Positions 25,544 through 35,589 are shown, counted from the stretch's first letter. The stretch is 64,000 nt of DNA from CAYHHI01 sp964356335 (GCA_964356335.1 CAYHHI010000005.1:46763-110762), one strand, 5' to 3'. Numbers and translations are program-made. Notes: generated by a model from the letters alone, not told the origin.

Positions 25544-26872
25544 ATGAAAGGCGTCCCGGGTTGGTCGGCGATTCTCATGTGTGCACTTGTGGTGGCCGGC
25601 CTGATGGCGACTGAGGTTGGCGCTCAAGATCAGGAAACCCGAAAGATCACGCTCAAGGAAGCGATCGAGACCGCCGTGGAACGAAATATCTCTTCGATAC
25701 AAGCATCTGACCGTGTCGCATCAGGCAAGGTATCGGTTAACCAGGCAGCGGCGCAATTCCTCCCGGATCTCCGCGCCTCGGCTTCGGGAAGCCGCAGGCA
25801 TGCTGAAAGTAGTGTGACGGCGGGCATGTCCTCGAGCCTCACCCTCTTTGACGGCCTGGGGAATGTCAATTCCCTGAGGGCTGCCCAACTTGGGCTCCAG
25901 GCTGACCGGCAATCCTATGAGCATGCGCGGCAGACCGTGATCTTTCAGACCGCCTCCAGCTTTCTAAACGTTCTCATGAATCGGGAGCTGGTTCAGAGCC
26001 AGCGGGAGAACCTCGAGGCGCAGCGTCAACAGCTCGCCCTGATAGAAGAGTTCTACAAGGCGGGTAACCGCTCGCTGGCCGATCTGCTCCAGCAACAGGC
26101 AGCTGTGGCCCAGGCAGAACTCCAGGTCTTTAGTGCCGAGCAGGCGGAGGGCGTGAGCAAGCTCCAGTTGCTCCAAACAATGGGTGTTGAGCCCACGGTC
26201 GGCTACGAGGCAGTCCCATTGCCGGTTGACCAGCTCAATCTTGAACTCGAAGCACCGGATGCAGATTCGGCTCTCCAGGAGGCGCTGGCGCATCGCGCCG
26301 ACCTGGCAGGCGAGAAGGCGCAGGTCGAGGCCGCGTCCCGGCAAGTCTCGGTGGCCCGGTCCGCGTACTGGCCATCATTCTCTGTCAGCGTGAGCGGGGC
26401 TTCCAACTACTCTAGTCAGAACAAGACCGGTGGTTTTTCTGACCAGATGTTGGAAACCAGTCCGGAGTTGAACGCTGGACTTTCCTTTTCCGTTCCGGTC
26501 TTTGATCGCCTGAGCACCAGCAGTAACGTCCAAAAAGCTCGGATAACCCTGCGTAACGAGAAGCTTAACCTGGAAGACCTCCAACGTCAGGTGACCCTTG
26601 ATGTCAGGCAGGCCTTGCTCGACTACGAGACTGCTGTGAAGCGCTTGCGGGCAGCGGATGCGCAGCTCCAGTATGCTGAGCAAGCCCTCGCCGCAACAAC
26701 CGAACGTTATCGGGTTGGTGCCGCCACGTTGGTGGAGCTGGCGGCGTCGCGTGCTCAGTATGCCAACGCCAGAACTGAGCGCGTGCAAGCTGGTTACAGC
26801 GTCATGAAAGCCTGGCTGGCCACAGGCTACTACAAAGGCGATATTGATGCGGCTCTCGGGCTGCTTGGATGA
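25544..26872 (+). CDS. TolC-family outer-membrane efflux protein
   Basis: A 442-residue outer-membrane factor that forms the exit duct of a tripartite efflux pump. It has a signal peptide (GWSAILMCALVVAGLMATEVGA) and two OEP repeats: the first starts ITLKEAIETAVERNIS, the second contains NLEDLQRQVTLDVRQALLDY and RYRVGAATLVELAASRAQYA. The ATG at 25544 has a perfect GGAGG five bases upstream and gives a clean signal peptide, so the longer frames starting at 25466 or 25481 are rejected. The adaptor, ATPase and permease genes follow. An RpoE-type promoter lies upstream. Confidence 0.9.
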   Translation: MKGVPGWSAILMCALVVAGLMATEVGAQDQETRKITLKEAIETAVERNISSIQASDRVASGKVSVNQAAAQFLPDLRASASGSRRHAESSVTAGMSSSLTLFDGLGNVNSLRAAQLGLQADRQSYEHARQTVIFQTASSFLNVLMNRELVQSQRENLEAQRQQLALIEEFYKAGNRSLADLLQQQAAVAQAELQVFSAEQAEGVSKLQLLQTMGVEPTVGYEAVPLPVDQLNLELEAPDADSALQEALAHRADLAGEKAQVEAASRQVSVARSAYWPSFSVSVSGASNYSSQNKTGGFSDQMLETSPELNAGLSFSVPVFDRLSTSSNVQKARITLRNEKLNLEDLQRQVTLDVRQALLDYETAVKRLRAADAQLQYAEQALAATTERYRVGAATLVELAASRAQYANARTERVQAGYSVMKAWLATGYYKGDIDAALGLLG

Positions 26873-26912
26873 CGATCTCGAATGAAATGCCTGCTGAGGA
26901 GGTAAGGGCAAT

Positions 26913-28220
26913 ATGAAGGGCCTGAACAGGAAAAGAATGCTTATCATAGCGGGTGCGCTGGTGATCGTTGTGCTCGGTCTCACCATCCTCTATATCACTT
27001 TACACAAGAAGGATAAAGCTGGAGCACAGTATCAATTCGGTGAGATCACCAGGGGCGACCTGGAGAATGTTGTAGCCGCTACAGGGGCGCTCAGTGCAGT
27101 CGGCACCGTCGAGGTCGGGACACAGGTATCCGGCACGCTTGCTCAGATTTTTGTCGACTTCAACGACAAGGTCCACAAGGGCCAGATTCTCGCAGTGCTT
27201 GATACGACTCTCCTTCAAGCGACGGTCAAGGATACGGAGGCGGGCCTGATGAGCGCCAAGGCGCAATACGAACAGGCCAAGTCCGAGTATGAGCGCAATC
27301 TGCAGCTGTCTGAGAAAGGCTACCTTTCAGAGCAGGAATTCTTGCCCATTCGGATTGCGGTTCAAACCAGGGAGGCGGGCGTGAAGTCGGCGGAAGCCGC
27401 GCTCGATCGCGCGAGGGCGAATCTACGGTATGCCGTCATCCGATCGCCCATAGACGGCACTGTCATCCAGCGCAATAATGAGCGTGGACAGACCGTGGCA
27501 GCGAGTCTCTCCGCCCCCACGCTCTTCGTTGTCGCAGAAAACCTGACCGATATGCAGATCCTCGCGTCGGTGGATGAGACCGACATCGGCCAAATCAAGG
27601 AGGGACAGGTTGCCGGCTTCACGGTGCAGGCAAATCCCGATCAGAGATTCGAGGGCACGGTCAGTCAGATTAGGCTCCAGCCTCAGACTGTGCAGAACGT
27701 TGTGAACTACACGGTGGTAGTCAACGCGCGCAATGAGAAGGGGCTGCTTCTGCCGGGCATGACGGCTACCGTAGATTTCTTGGTTGGCGAGAGGAAGGGC
27801 GTGCTGCTGGTCCCCAATGCCGCGCTGAGGCTGGTGCCTACCAAGGAGATGATCGCCGAGGTTCGCGGCACCTCCGGGGAACGGGGTGGAACGGAGCGGA
27901 CTGCAGCGGCGGGTGACTCCGGCAGGGCAGGCAGGTCATCGGGTAGGATGGGTTCACCTGGGGCGGGGCAGTTCGCCGGCGCGACCGCTCAGGGTAATTC
28001 CTCGTCACGGGACAGTCTAAAATCGATCTGGTATCTTGGCTCGGATGGACATCTGGGAATGCAGAAGGTAAAGACTGGAATGACTGACGGGCGCATGACA
28101 GAGATCGTATCCGGTCGGGACATGAGCGAAGGGATGAAGGTGATCACCGGTGTCGGCCAGGCTGCGGCGGCTACCACTGGGGGTGGGCAGATGGGCGGCC
28201 CCCGTTTCAGACTGTTCTAG
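26913..28220 (+). CDS. MacA-like periplasmic efflux adaptor
   Basis: A 435-residue membrane-fusion (HlyD/RND adaptor) protein, anchored by one N-terminal helix (MLIIAGALVIVVLGLTILYI). A lipoyl half (VSGTLAQIFVDFNDKVHKGQ), a coiled-coil hairpin (about residues 95-165) and a second lipoyl half with RSPIDGTVIQRNNERGQTV are clear, followed by the beta-barrel domain. A low-complexity Gly/Ser/Arg segment (about residues 320-370) is inserted near the C-terminus. It would link the MacB-like permease to the TolC protein. GAGGAGG precedes the ATG. Confidence 0.9.
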   Translation: MKGLNRKRMLIIAGALVIVVLGLTILYITLHKKDKAGAQYQFGEITRGDLENVVAATGALSAVGTVEVGTQVSGTLAQIFVDFNDKVHKGQILAVLDTTLLQATVKDTEAGLMSAKAQYEQAKSEYERNLQLSEKGYLSEQEFLPIRIAVQTREAGVKSAEAALDRARANLRYAVIRSPIDGTVIQRNNERGQTVAASLSAPTLFVVAENLTDMQILASVDETDIGQIKEGQVAGFTVQANPDQRFEGTVSQIRLQPQTVQNVVNYTVVVNARNEKGLLLPGMTATVDFLVGERKGVLLVPNAALRLVPTKEMIAEVRGTSGERGGTERTAAAGDSGRAGRSSGRMGSPGAGQFAGATAQGNSSSRDSLKSIWYLGSDGHLGMQKVKTGMTDGRMTEIVSGRDMSEGMKVITGVGQAAAATTGGGQMGGPRFRLF

Positions 28221-28286
28221 TGGCGTCGCTATGATGGTGAGCGCCAGGCTTGTTTTCCTGAGTCTGGTCGGAGGGAGGAGCTCCGC

Positions 28287-29057
28287 ATGACCAAGGTAAT
28301 CGAGACCAAGGGGCTTACGAAGACCTATCTAATCGGCGACATCGAGGTTCATGCGCTCAGGGGCATCGATCTCGTCGTGGATAAGGGTGAATTTGTCGCG
28401 ATCATGGGTGCTTCGGGTTCGGGCAAGTCAACCCTGATGAACGTTCTGGGCTGCCTGGACCAGCCAACTGCCGGGAAGTATTTCCTCGACGGGGCAGACA
28501 TCAGCGAACTGACGAAGAACGATTATGCCGACATTCGCAACCAGAAGATCGGCTTCGTATTCCAGATCTTCAACCTGTTGCCTCGGACCTCCGCACTGGA
28601 AAACGTCGAACTTCCGTTGATATATGATCGGACCCGGCGAATACACGATCCCAAGAGGGCAGCCGTGGAAGCGCTTGAGCGCGTGGGACTTCTGGATCGC
28701 CTCGATCACCAGCCAAGCCAGCTCTCAGGCGGGCAACAGCAGCGCGTCGCCATTGCCAGGGCGCTTGTGAACCAGCCCGCAATCATCCTGGCGGATGAAC
28801 CTACGGGCAATCTGGACACGCGGACGTCGATTGACGTGATGACGGTTTTTCAGGAGCTCAATCGTCAGGGGATTACTATTGTGCTTGTTACTCATGAGCC
28901 GGACATCGCCATGTATGCGACGAGAATAGTGACCATGCGCGATGGAATGATACGTCGCGACACCCCTGTTCAAGACCGCCGGAATGCTGAGGAGGACCTT
29001 GCGGGTTTCAGAGGGGAGGAAGCCCGGGGCACATTCATGGACACAATTGCAGATTGA
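28287..29057 (+). CDS. MacB-type ABC transporter ATPase
   Basis: A 256-residue ATPase with Walker A GASGSGKST, the signature LSGGQQQRVAIARALV, Walker B IILADEPTGNLDTRT and the H-loop VTHE. The LolD/MacB subfamily is indicated by VFQIFNLLPRTSALENVELP. A separate gene encodes the permease, so this is the split form of MacB. GGAGGGAGGAG lies before the ATG. The C-terminus (about 25 residues) extends past the usual end. Confidence 0.93.
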   Translation: MTKVIETKGLTKTYLIGDIEVHALRGIDLVVDKGEFVAIMGASGSGKSTLMNVLGCLDQPTAGKYFLDGADISELTKNDYADIRNQKIGFVFQIFNLLPRTSALENVELPLIYDRTRRIHDPKRAAVEALERVGLLDRLDHQPSQLSGGQQQRVAIARALVNQPAIILADEPTGNLDTRTSIDVMTVFQELNRQGITIVLVTHEPDIAMYATRIVTMRDGMIRRDTPVQDRRNAEEDLAGFRGEEARGTFMDTIAD

Positions 29058-29067
29058 GGGTGATCCT

Positions 29068-30291
29068 ATGATGTTTTTGATCAGGAGCCTGCTGAAAGTG
29101 GCACTGAAAAGCATCTCTCGAAACAGGATGCGGAGTATGCTCACTTCGCTCGGGATTATCATAGGGGTCTGTGCCGTAATCGTGATGGTCGCGATCGGCC
29201 AAGGTTCTCAGAAGAGAATCGAACAGCAGATCGCCGGTTTGGGAACCAATGTTCTCACCATATTCCCGGGACAAATGCAAGCGGGTGGTGTGAGTCAGGG
29301 GGCGGGCAGCGCGAATCGCCTCACCTTGGAGGATGCGACGAAGCTGAAGCAAGATGCAACCAAGATAGCTGCGATCTCCCCCGTGGTGAGAGCCCGGGCA
29401 CAGATCATTGGAGGCGGCAAGAACTGGAACACCAGTGTAAACGGCGTATCTCCGCAATATCCAGACATACGGGCATGGAAGATCAAAGACGGCGAGTTCT
29501 TTACCGACCGCGACGTCCTGTCAAATGCCAAGGTCGCCGTTATTGGACAGACTGTGGCCGAGCAATTGTTTCCCGGTCAGGATCCCATAGGCGAGCAGAT
29601 TCAGATCAGGAGTACGCCGTTCAGGGTGATCGGCGTGATGGCCGAGAAAGGCCAGAATCCTATGGGAATGGATGAGGATGATATCGTTCTCGCCCCTTAC
29701 AGCACGGTGCTTTATCGGCTCAAGGGCGGAACTTACATCGACATGATCAACGTAAGTGCGCGCTCGGCTGCAGAGCTCGCAGATGCGCAGACAGAGATCA
29801 AGAGCATCCTGCGACAAGCCCATCGCCTGAATCCTGCCGATGACGACAATTTTAGAATCTTCAATCAGGCTGATCTCACCCAGGCCGCCACTGCGACCTC
29901 GCGCACCCTTACCTTGCTTCTCGGCTCGATCGCAGGCGTCTCCCTCCTGGTGGGCGGCATAGGCATAATGAACATCATGTTTGTGTCCGTGACCGAACGA
30001 ACACGCGAGATCGGGATTCGCTTATCAATCGGAGCGCGAGCCAGCGACATACTCACCCAGTTCCTCGCTGAGGCTGTGGTACTCAGTGCGTTCGGGGGAG
30101 TGATTGGCATCCTGCTTGCGCTTGGAATAACGTTCGCGCTCAGGCATTTGACGGAGCTCTCCACAGTGATCAATCCCGGCATAGTGTTACTGGCCTTCTC
30201 GGTTTCGGCGGGCGTGGGAATATTCTTCGGCCTTTATCCGGCACGCAAAGCTGCCGCACTGAACCCCATTGACGCTCTCCGCTATGAATAG
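29068..30291 (+). CDS. MacB-type ABC transporter permease (FtsX family)
   Basis: A 407-residue permease with one N-terminal helix, a large periplasmic MacB_PCD domain (about residues 45-240) and three C-terminal helices of the FtsX type (SIAGVSLLVGGIGIMNIMFV, with VTERTREIGIRLSIGARASDI after it, then two more). It would complete the efflux pump with the preceding ATPase, adaptor and TolC protein. The start at 29068 has GAGGG upstream; a frame from 28984 would overlap the ATPase gene and is rejected. Confidence 0.92.
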   Translation: MMFLIRSLLKVALKSISRNRMRSMLTSLGIIIGVCAVIVMVAIGQGSQKRIEQQIAGLGTNVLTIFPGQMQAGGVSQGAGSANRLTLEDATKLKQDATKIAAISPVVRARAQIIGGGKNWNTSVNGVSPQYPDIRAWKIKDGEFFTDRDVLSNAKVAVIGQTVAEQLFPGQDPIGEQIQIRSTPFRVIGVMAEKGQNPMGMDEDDIVLAPYSTVLYRLKGGTYIDMINVSARSAAELADAQTEIKSILRQAHRLNPADDDNFRIFNQADLTQAATATSRTLTLLLGSIAGVSLLVGGIGIMNIMFVSVTERTREIGIRLSIGARASDILTQFLAEAVVLSAFGGVIGILLALGITFALRHLTELSTVINPGIVLLAFSVSAGVGIFFGLYPARKAAALNPIDALRYE

Positions 30292-30516
30292 AGTATTTGA
30301 TCTCGAACGATCTTCGACAGATGAGGTATGGGTCATGAAAGCTATCGATGGTCCGCCCGCGGAATACGCCTGACCTCCTCCATACGGGGCTGCAAACGAT
30401 CAGTTCAATTCTGGAGACACTCAAATTCCCGAGCGCTAATCTGCCTGCGGCGAGAACGATTGGGAAGTATCGGGCTGCGACCCTTTATGAGGTGGTTCTC
30501 AACGACGGATAGGGAC

Positions 30517-31260
30517 TCAGGCTCGGGGTTCAAACAGATTGAAATGGAATAATCTCGTCTTCTGGAGAAGGTACTCTGCCATTACCAGGAGGGTCTGAAT
30601 CCCATATTTCAGACCTCTTCCGAAATTGATCGCAGATGATTCGGCAGAATATCGGGTGGGGACGGGGATATCCCCGATACGATATCCATGAAACACAGCC
30701 TGTGCCAGAAACTCCGTATCAAAAACAAAGTCATCTGAATTGCGGTGATAATCTACTTTCTCGAGGACCTCTCTCTTGTAAACTCGAAACCCGGAGTGAA
30801 AATCGCCAAGGTTTTGGCCCAGAATGACATTCTCAGTAATCGTCAGGATGCGGTTGCTGATGTATTTGTACAGTGGCATGCCGCCTTCCAAGACCTCGCG
30901 ACGCGTCCGGATGCGTGAACCAATAATGACATCACAGATTCCTGCAGATATGAATCCTGCGGCAAAGGGAATCAAGCGGGGGTCATACTGATAATCTGGA
31001 TGAATCATGACTATGATATCTGCTCCGCTCTTCAGGGCCTCATCATAGCAAGTCTTCTGATTGGCGCCGTAGCCCCTGTTCTCTTCATGAACGATTACGC
31101 GAATGCCTAAAGAGCGAGCGATTTCCACTGTATTGTCCTGGCTACAATCATCAACCAAGATGACTTCGCGGACGCTGCCCTCAGGAATATCCCTGAATGT
31201 CTTCATCAGTGTTTTTTCTGCGTTGTAGGCGGGCATTACTACGATGGTATTCTCACTCAC
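30517..31260 (-). CDS. Family 2 glycosyltransferase (polyprenol-phosphate type)
   Basis: A 247-residue GT-A fold enzyme like DPM1. It has VVMPAYNAEKTL near the N-terminus, the nucleotide-sugar binding VDDCSQDNTVEIA, and IHPDYQYDP with the acidic metal site. GDFHSGFRVYKREVL follows. It likely transfers a sugar from a nucleotide donor to a polyprenol phosphate, providing donors for GT39-type enzymes such as the two in this window. The GTG at 31260 has GGGAG upstream; a TTG at 31287 is an alternative. It lies convergent with the MacB permease gene. Confidence 0.88.
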   Translation of the reverse strand: MSENTIVVMPAYNAEKTLMKTFRDIPEGSVREVILVDDCSQDNTVEIARSLGIRVIVHEENRGYGANQKTCYDEALKSGADIIVMIHPDYQYDPRLIPFAAGFISAGICDVIIGSRIRTRREVLEGGMPLYKYISNRILTITENVILGQNLGDFHSGFRVYKREVLEKVDYHRNSDDFVFDTEFLAQAVFHGYRIGDIPVPTRYSAESSAINFGRGLKYGIQTLLVMAEYLLQKTRLFHFNLFEPRA

Positions 31261-31638
31261 GTAACTCAGCTCCCAGTCTGCCGCCAACCCAAGGACGAGA
31301 ATTCATTATGATTCGCGGTCCCAAATCTGGCTGGTTGCGAATGTCTGTCTTCGACGACGCGGGCGTAAGCGTACGCTTGAATCGGGTCCCCCAATGAAGG
31401 GGTTGCAGCGTGAGTCCACGTCACAGCGATCGACACGCGTTCGCTCTCAGGGAGCGATGCCCGTTTCAGGGAATCTGCGCGTGCCTGCGCGCTCACATCG
31501 ACAGCTACCTGTAACACGGGGTAGACCTTTTGTCAACTCCGTAGAGCCTGGTCTCGTATGGTTCCGACATATAGCTTGCAGGACTCAACACAACTGTATT
31601 ACAGTCGCCGATGCCGAGCCAATCAGACGAGCACTTAT
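31261..31638. other. Divergent intergenic region without a recognised gene
   Basis: These 378 bases separate two divergent glycosyltransferase genes. I see only short inverted repeats such as GCGTA-AGCG-TACGC and CCCC-CAATGAA-GGGG. No near-consensus promoter or convincing small ORF stands out. Confidence 0.4.
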
Positions 31639-32955
31639 ATGGACAGCAAATCAGAAACTCGAAGGCTGCTACTCATCATCTGGGGCTTGTCCATTGCTAC
31701 GAGGCTCGCCTTCGGTCTATTCGTCATAGGTTTCGACGCCCCGCCCATCATGGACGCGGAGAACTATGACCAAATTGCCGCTAACCTGATCTCTAAGGGA
31801 TCCTACATTCAGTACAACAGTCTTTTCGAGAACGGGGTCTGGTATTCATACCGGGCCCCTCTGCTACCGTTTGTCCTGGCGGGAGTGTATTACCTTTTTG
31901 GGCACTCCCTCGTCGCCTCGCGGCTTCTCATGATTCTCATCGGTTCGATTATTCCGCTTGTCGTATTTGCCTTCACCAGACGCATCTTTGGAAAAACGCC
32001 GGCGGTGATCGCCGCGATAATATCAGCGTGCTATCCCTTCTTCATATTGTACTCAAACCTCTTGCTCACCGAGGCGCCTGCGGTACTTCTCACAAGCCTT
32101 CTAATTCTTTTTCTTGTGCGCTTCAGTGACGAGGGGAGGCTCCGAGATGTCTGTGTGGCCGGGGTGATGGCAGGCCTCGGCTGCCTGTCGAGATCTAGTC
32201 TGCTTACCTTCGTGCCCGTCGCGGGCCTCTGGGTACTGGTCATCAAGCGAGGGGGATACTTGCGTTCCCTGAAGGCGGCCCTGTTGTTCCTTGTGGTTGC
32301 TCTGGCGGTGATAGCTCCCTGGACTTACAGGAACTATCTCATTCACGGACAGATTGTCCCGATCAGCACTCTCGGCGGTCTTCAGCTCTGGAAGGGTAAT
32401 AATCAATGGACGACAGGCAAGCTTGATTACGACGACCGGGTCTTGCCGGAGATTAGAGATCGCGATATGCTGCCGAGGATCAAGCCGGGCCCGGGAACAA
32501 CTATGGAGGCTGAGATAGATCGCTTCTTTCGACGCGAAGCCTGGGACTTCATCAAGAGCCATCCCAAGAGATTCCTGGTGCTCGGGCTGAAGAAGATCTT
32601 TCACTTCTGGCGCCCTGAAGGCTTCGGGATTCCGAGTTTGGCCGAGCAGACTCCTAAACCGGTGAGGCTTGCAGTGGGTCTCCTCTCCTATGTGCCTCTG
32701 TTCCTGCTATTCGTCGTCGGGCTGATAATGTCCTTGAAGGACTTGTCCCTGTTCAGAAACCCAGGACTGCTGCTCCTGGCCCTGTTCATGGTGGGCTACA
32801 CCTTTTTCCACGCTGTATTTCCATCACTAGTCAGATACAGGCAACCCATTGAACCGGCGATCATTGCCATTGGGTCCTGGGCACTCACCCGCCTACATGC
32901 TCAACCTGTAGTTGGCTTTGATGAGGAAGGTATTGCCGGGCACTGTGCCGAATAG
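31639..32955 (+). CDS. GT39/ArnT-like membrane glycosyltransferase
   Basis: A 438-residue polytopic membrane protein. The first periplasmic loop contains DAPPIMDAENYDQIA, a typical acidic motif of PMT/ArnT-like transferases, and about nine helices follow. The lipid-linked sugar and the acceptor are unknown. The start is uncertain: the ATG at 31639 has no strong ribosome site and an ATG at 31558 is in frame. The last 63 bases overlap the convergent DUF5916 gene, whose conserved end lies in that overlap, so the C-terminal tail of this protein is unusual. Confidence 0.78.
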   Translation: MDSKSETRRLLLIIWGLSIATRLAFGLFVIGFDAPPIMDAENYDQIAANLISKGSYIQYNSLFENGVWYSYRAPLLPFVLAGVYYLFGHSLVASRLLMILIGSIIPLVVFAFTRRIFGKTPAVIAAIISACYPFFILYSNLLLTEAPAVLLTSLLILFLVRFSDEGRLRDVCVAGVMAGLGCLSRSSLLTFVPVAGLWVLVIKRGGYLRSLKAALLFLVVALAVIAPWTYRNYLIHGQIVPISTLGGLQLWKGNNQWTTGKLDYDDRVLPEIRDRDMLPRIKPGPGTTMEAEIDRFFRREAWDFIKSHPKRFLVLGLKKIFHFWRPEGFGIPSLAEQTPKPVRLAVGLLSYVPLFLLFVVGLIMSLKDLSLFRNPGLLLLALFMVGYTFFHAVFPSLVRYRQPIEPAIIAIGSWALTRLHAQPVVGFDEEGIAGHCAE

Positions 32956-35331
32956 GTTGTCCCAGTCGCGCTTGAACCCGAAGTCACCAAGGTCGCTTCT
33001 GTATTCCCGAGCCTGAGTCCATACCAGGAAGAGCGTACTGCCGGGCCTGTATTCCCACCTGAGCGTCACATTGGAGTTGAACGAGGCCCTGTTCCTATCC
33101 GGAGTCTCTTTTGTCCCGTCATAGACATCTGTACCCACGTAATCATAGGTGTCCGGTGGAACCAGCTTCTTGAAATTCCTGTAGTCCCGAGCCGACACGA
33201 AGGGCTGGGCATACACCAGCAGAGTAAGATCCTTACTGAAGGTGAAAGTCCCTCTCAAGGTCATGTCCAACTGGTGCAGGCGCATCTCTCCGAAGATATA
33301 CTGGCGGTTCCCGCTCTCATCAGGGACCCATTTGAGATACTGGGATACATGCCGCTGCGTTTTGTATTCGGGACCCATGCTCAACTCCATATTGGATCTG
33401 GGCCTGAGGCTGACCGAGAGTTGGCAGGTGTTGAACTGGCCATCCCACGTGTCTCCGCCACCCACAGATGGGGCGAGCTGCCACCACTTCCGGCCATCGG
33501 TGTTGAAGCCGGCATGCCAGCTCTGGCCGAGAGGAATGGGCATTGGCGGCCCACCCTGGGTGGGCCAGTCGAAGTAGGTTCGTCCGAAGTCCACCCAGCC
33601 TCCAAGCTCAACCGCCCAGTAGTTCCTTAATTCAATGCTGGTATCAAAGTTACAACCGTAATTCTGCATGAGTCCATCGAGGTTTTCCGTGCGATCAGCA
33701 TAAACGGTGTTCCATGTCCTATTGACAATCCACCACCTCTTGGTGGTCCTGTATTGGAGCCATGTGCTCACCTCCCTGATGTTGTTGCGCATCTGGTAGC
33801 CGATACGATTCAAGTCCAGTTTCTTGTCCATGTACTGGAGGTCGATATTGGCCGTAATATGCTTTCCACCCTCTTTGGCCAGACGGGCAAACCCGCCCCA
33901 CCCGGCCTCGTCCGATTCCGTTGACGAACCCACGATCTGGCCATGGCTGGCATAGTCGCCATCGTTGAAGCGCAGGATCCAGTCAACGCCGCCCGTATAG
34001 GCGGGGTGCAGGGTCTTCTGGCTGGCAGCCGTGGCCATGATTCCCACTTTGGAGTTCTTCAGCACATCCTGCTCGACCCTGGTCACAAGATAATTGGCTT
34101 CCGGCTCTATCACTGCCACATGGCGTGCGTTGTCTCCATCTATGAACTTGGCCCTCTCGCGTTGAGTCACCGCTTCGAGAATGCCGATCGAGGTTCGACC
34201 GGCGGTCTTGCCGCTCACCTTGGCAGCGCCGAGGATGGTGGTCACATCCGGTCTATCGACATAATCGGCGACGTTCTCAGGCTGGCCGGATGGGGCTCTC
34301 CCGATTCGGCGCGAGTAAAAGAGATTGAAATAGGTCTCGAATATCTTCGATCCCTCAATGAAGAAGGGCCGCTTCTCGGGGTAACGCGTCTCGAAAGTTG
34401 TGAGATTAAGAATGATCTCGTCTGCCTCAACCTGGCCGAAATCAGGATTGATCGTGGTGTTCATGGTGATGTTGGGCGTTATACCATACTTGAGGTCCAC
34501 ACCCGCGTTGCCGAAGATGTCCCTGCCGTCCGGGTTTCCAGGATGGGTAGGCTCCGTCTTTTCGTACGATACACCATATGGCAGGATTTCAAGTTGCCTG
34601 GGGCTGCGGATGTTCTCAAGACCGGTGAGATGGCCGAAGCGGGATACGTAACCGCCCACGCTCTCGGGAATGTTAACCCATCTGTCAACCTCGTTCTTGC
34701 GGGGGATTCCGCGCAGGAAAAGGATTCCCCACTCCGGGTCATCCGCAGCGACAAAGCGTAGACAGTCAAACGGTATCTTGAATTCGGCTGCCCAGCCCCA
34801 CTCGGTTATCCTGGTCGCCGATTCCCACACGGCGTCCCATGTGCCATCACTCCATGTGTCGTTGTAGTGGTAAGCATCTTGCTGGGTTCCCGAAGCATAA
34901 ACGAGAAAGGCGTAGGCTGTCTGATGATCGTGATAGCTATCTATCACGACAACGGCACAGTCGGCATTCTGGTCTGCGTCTCGTCGGGCAAGGCGATTGA
35001 CGATCCTGCCGGGTTCCGAATCGTACATCTCCATGCCTACGTAAAGGGCCTCGTTATCATAGGCCACTCTGACCACAGTTGATTCAGTAGCAGCCTTGCC
35101 GTCCTCGGGTTCATGCTGGATGAAGTCCCCTGAACGTGGCGCTCTCTTCCAACAAGCATCATTGAGGGTCCCATCGATCTTTGGATGGTCATCTGTCCTT
35201 ATGGCAGCGATGCTCCTTGCCAGGCCCTCATCTGATTGCTGAGCCAGGAGCTGCGAAAAGCACGGAGTCAAAAGCAAAGTGATCGCAGCAGCAGCAATTC
35301 CCAGGCCGTGGCGCACTCTGCGACTTCGCAT
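32893..35331 (-). CDS. Outer-membrane protein with CBM9-like and DUF5916 domains
   Basis: An 812-residue exported protein. After a signal peptide (LGIAAAAITLLLTPCFSQLLAQ) comes a CBM9-type domain (KIDGTLNDACWKRA, then TVVRVAYDNEALYVGM, about residues 45-210). A long DUF5916 barrel-like region follows and ends in NTFLIKANYRLSM. Such proteins are common in FCB-group genomes and are thought to sit in the outer membrane and bind polysaccharide or act with it; the exact role is unknown. The ATG at 35331 has GGAGG upstream. Its 3' end overlaps the GT39-like gene by 63 bases. Confidence 0.85.
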   Translation of the reverse strand: MRSRRVRHGLGIAAAAITLLLTPCFSQLLAQQSDEGLARSIAAIRTDDHPKIDGTLNDACWKRAPRSGDFIQHEPEDGKAATESTVVRVAYDNEALYVGMEMYDSEPGRIVNRLARRDADQNADCAVVVIDSYHDHQTAYAFLVYASGTQQDAYHYNDTWSDGTWDAVWESATRITEWGWAAEFKIPFDCLRFVAADDPEWGILFLRGIPRKNEVDRWVNIPESVGGYVSRFGHLTGLENIRSPRQLEILPYGVSYEKTEPTHPGNPDGRDIFGNAGVDLKYGITPNITMNTTINPDFGQVEADEIILNLTTFETRYPEKRPFFIEGSKIFETYFNLFYSRRIGRAPSGQPENVADYVDRPDVTTILGAAKVSGKTAGRTSIGILEAVTQRERAKFIDGDNARHVAVIEPEANYLVTRVEQDVLKNSKVGIMATAASQKTLHPAYTGGVDWILRFNDGDYASHGQIVGSSTESDEAGWGGFARLAKEGGKHITANIDLQYMDKKLDLNRIGYQMRNNIREVSTWLQYRTTKRWWIVNRTWNTVYADRTENLDGLMQNYGCNFDTSIELRNYWAVELGGWVDFGRTYFDWPTQGGPPMPIPLGQSWHAGFNTDGRKWWQLAPSVGGGDTWDGQFNTCQLSVSLRPRSNMELSMGPEYKTQRHVSQYLKWVPDESGNRQYIFGEMRLHQLDMTLRGTFTFSKDLTLLVYAQPFVSARDYRNFKKLVPPDTYDYVGTDVYDGTKETPDRNRASFNSNVTLRWEYRPGSTLFLVWTQAREYRSDLGDFGFKRDWDNLFGTVPGNTFLIKANYRLSM

Positions 35332-35589
35332 CGAGACCTCCATCAGGTTGAAGACACCTCAAGGGGAGTTCAGTTCAAGTGGTTGGTATGACTCCGTGCG
35401 TTGAGCCATACCAGCGGATCGGCGTGCGCATACTATACCCAATCCCCCGTGAAGTGTGTAGAGAAAAATAGAGATGGGACAGTGCCCCTCTTGCAGAACT
35501 CGTCAGATGATTGGGGATTGCCACGCCCAGAGCCGGGCAATATATCGAAAAAGGGTCAGAGTCTTGACACGGGTGGGTCGAATCTGACT

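Noticed and set aside
30328..30552. 74-codon plus-strand ORF between macB and the GT2 gene
   Set aside because: Overlaps the 3' end of the GT2 gene and lacks a ribosome site.
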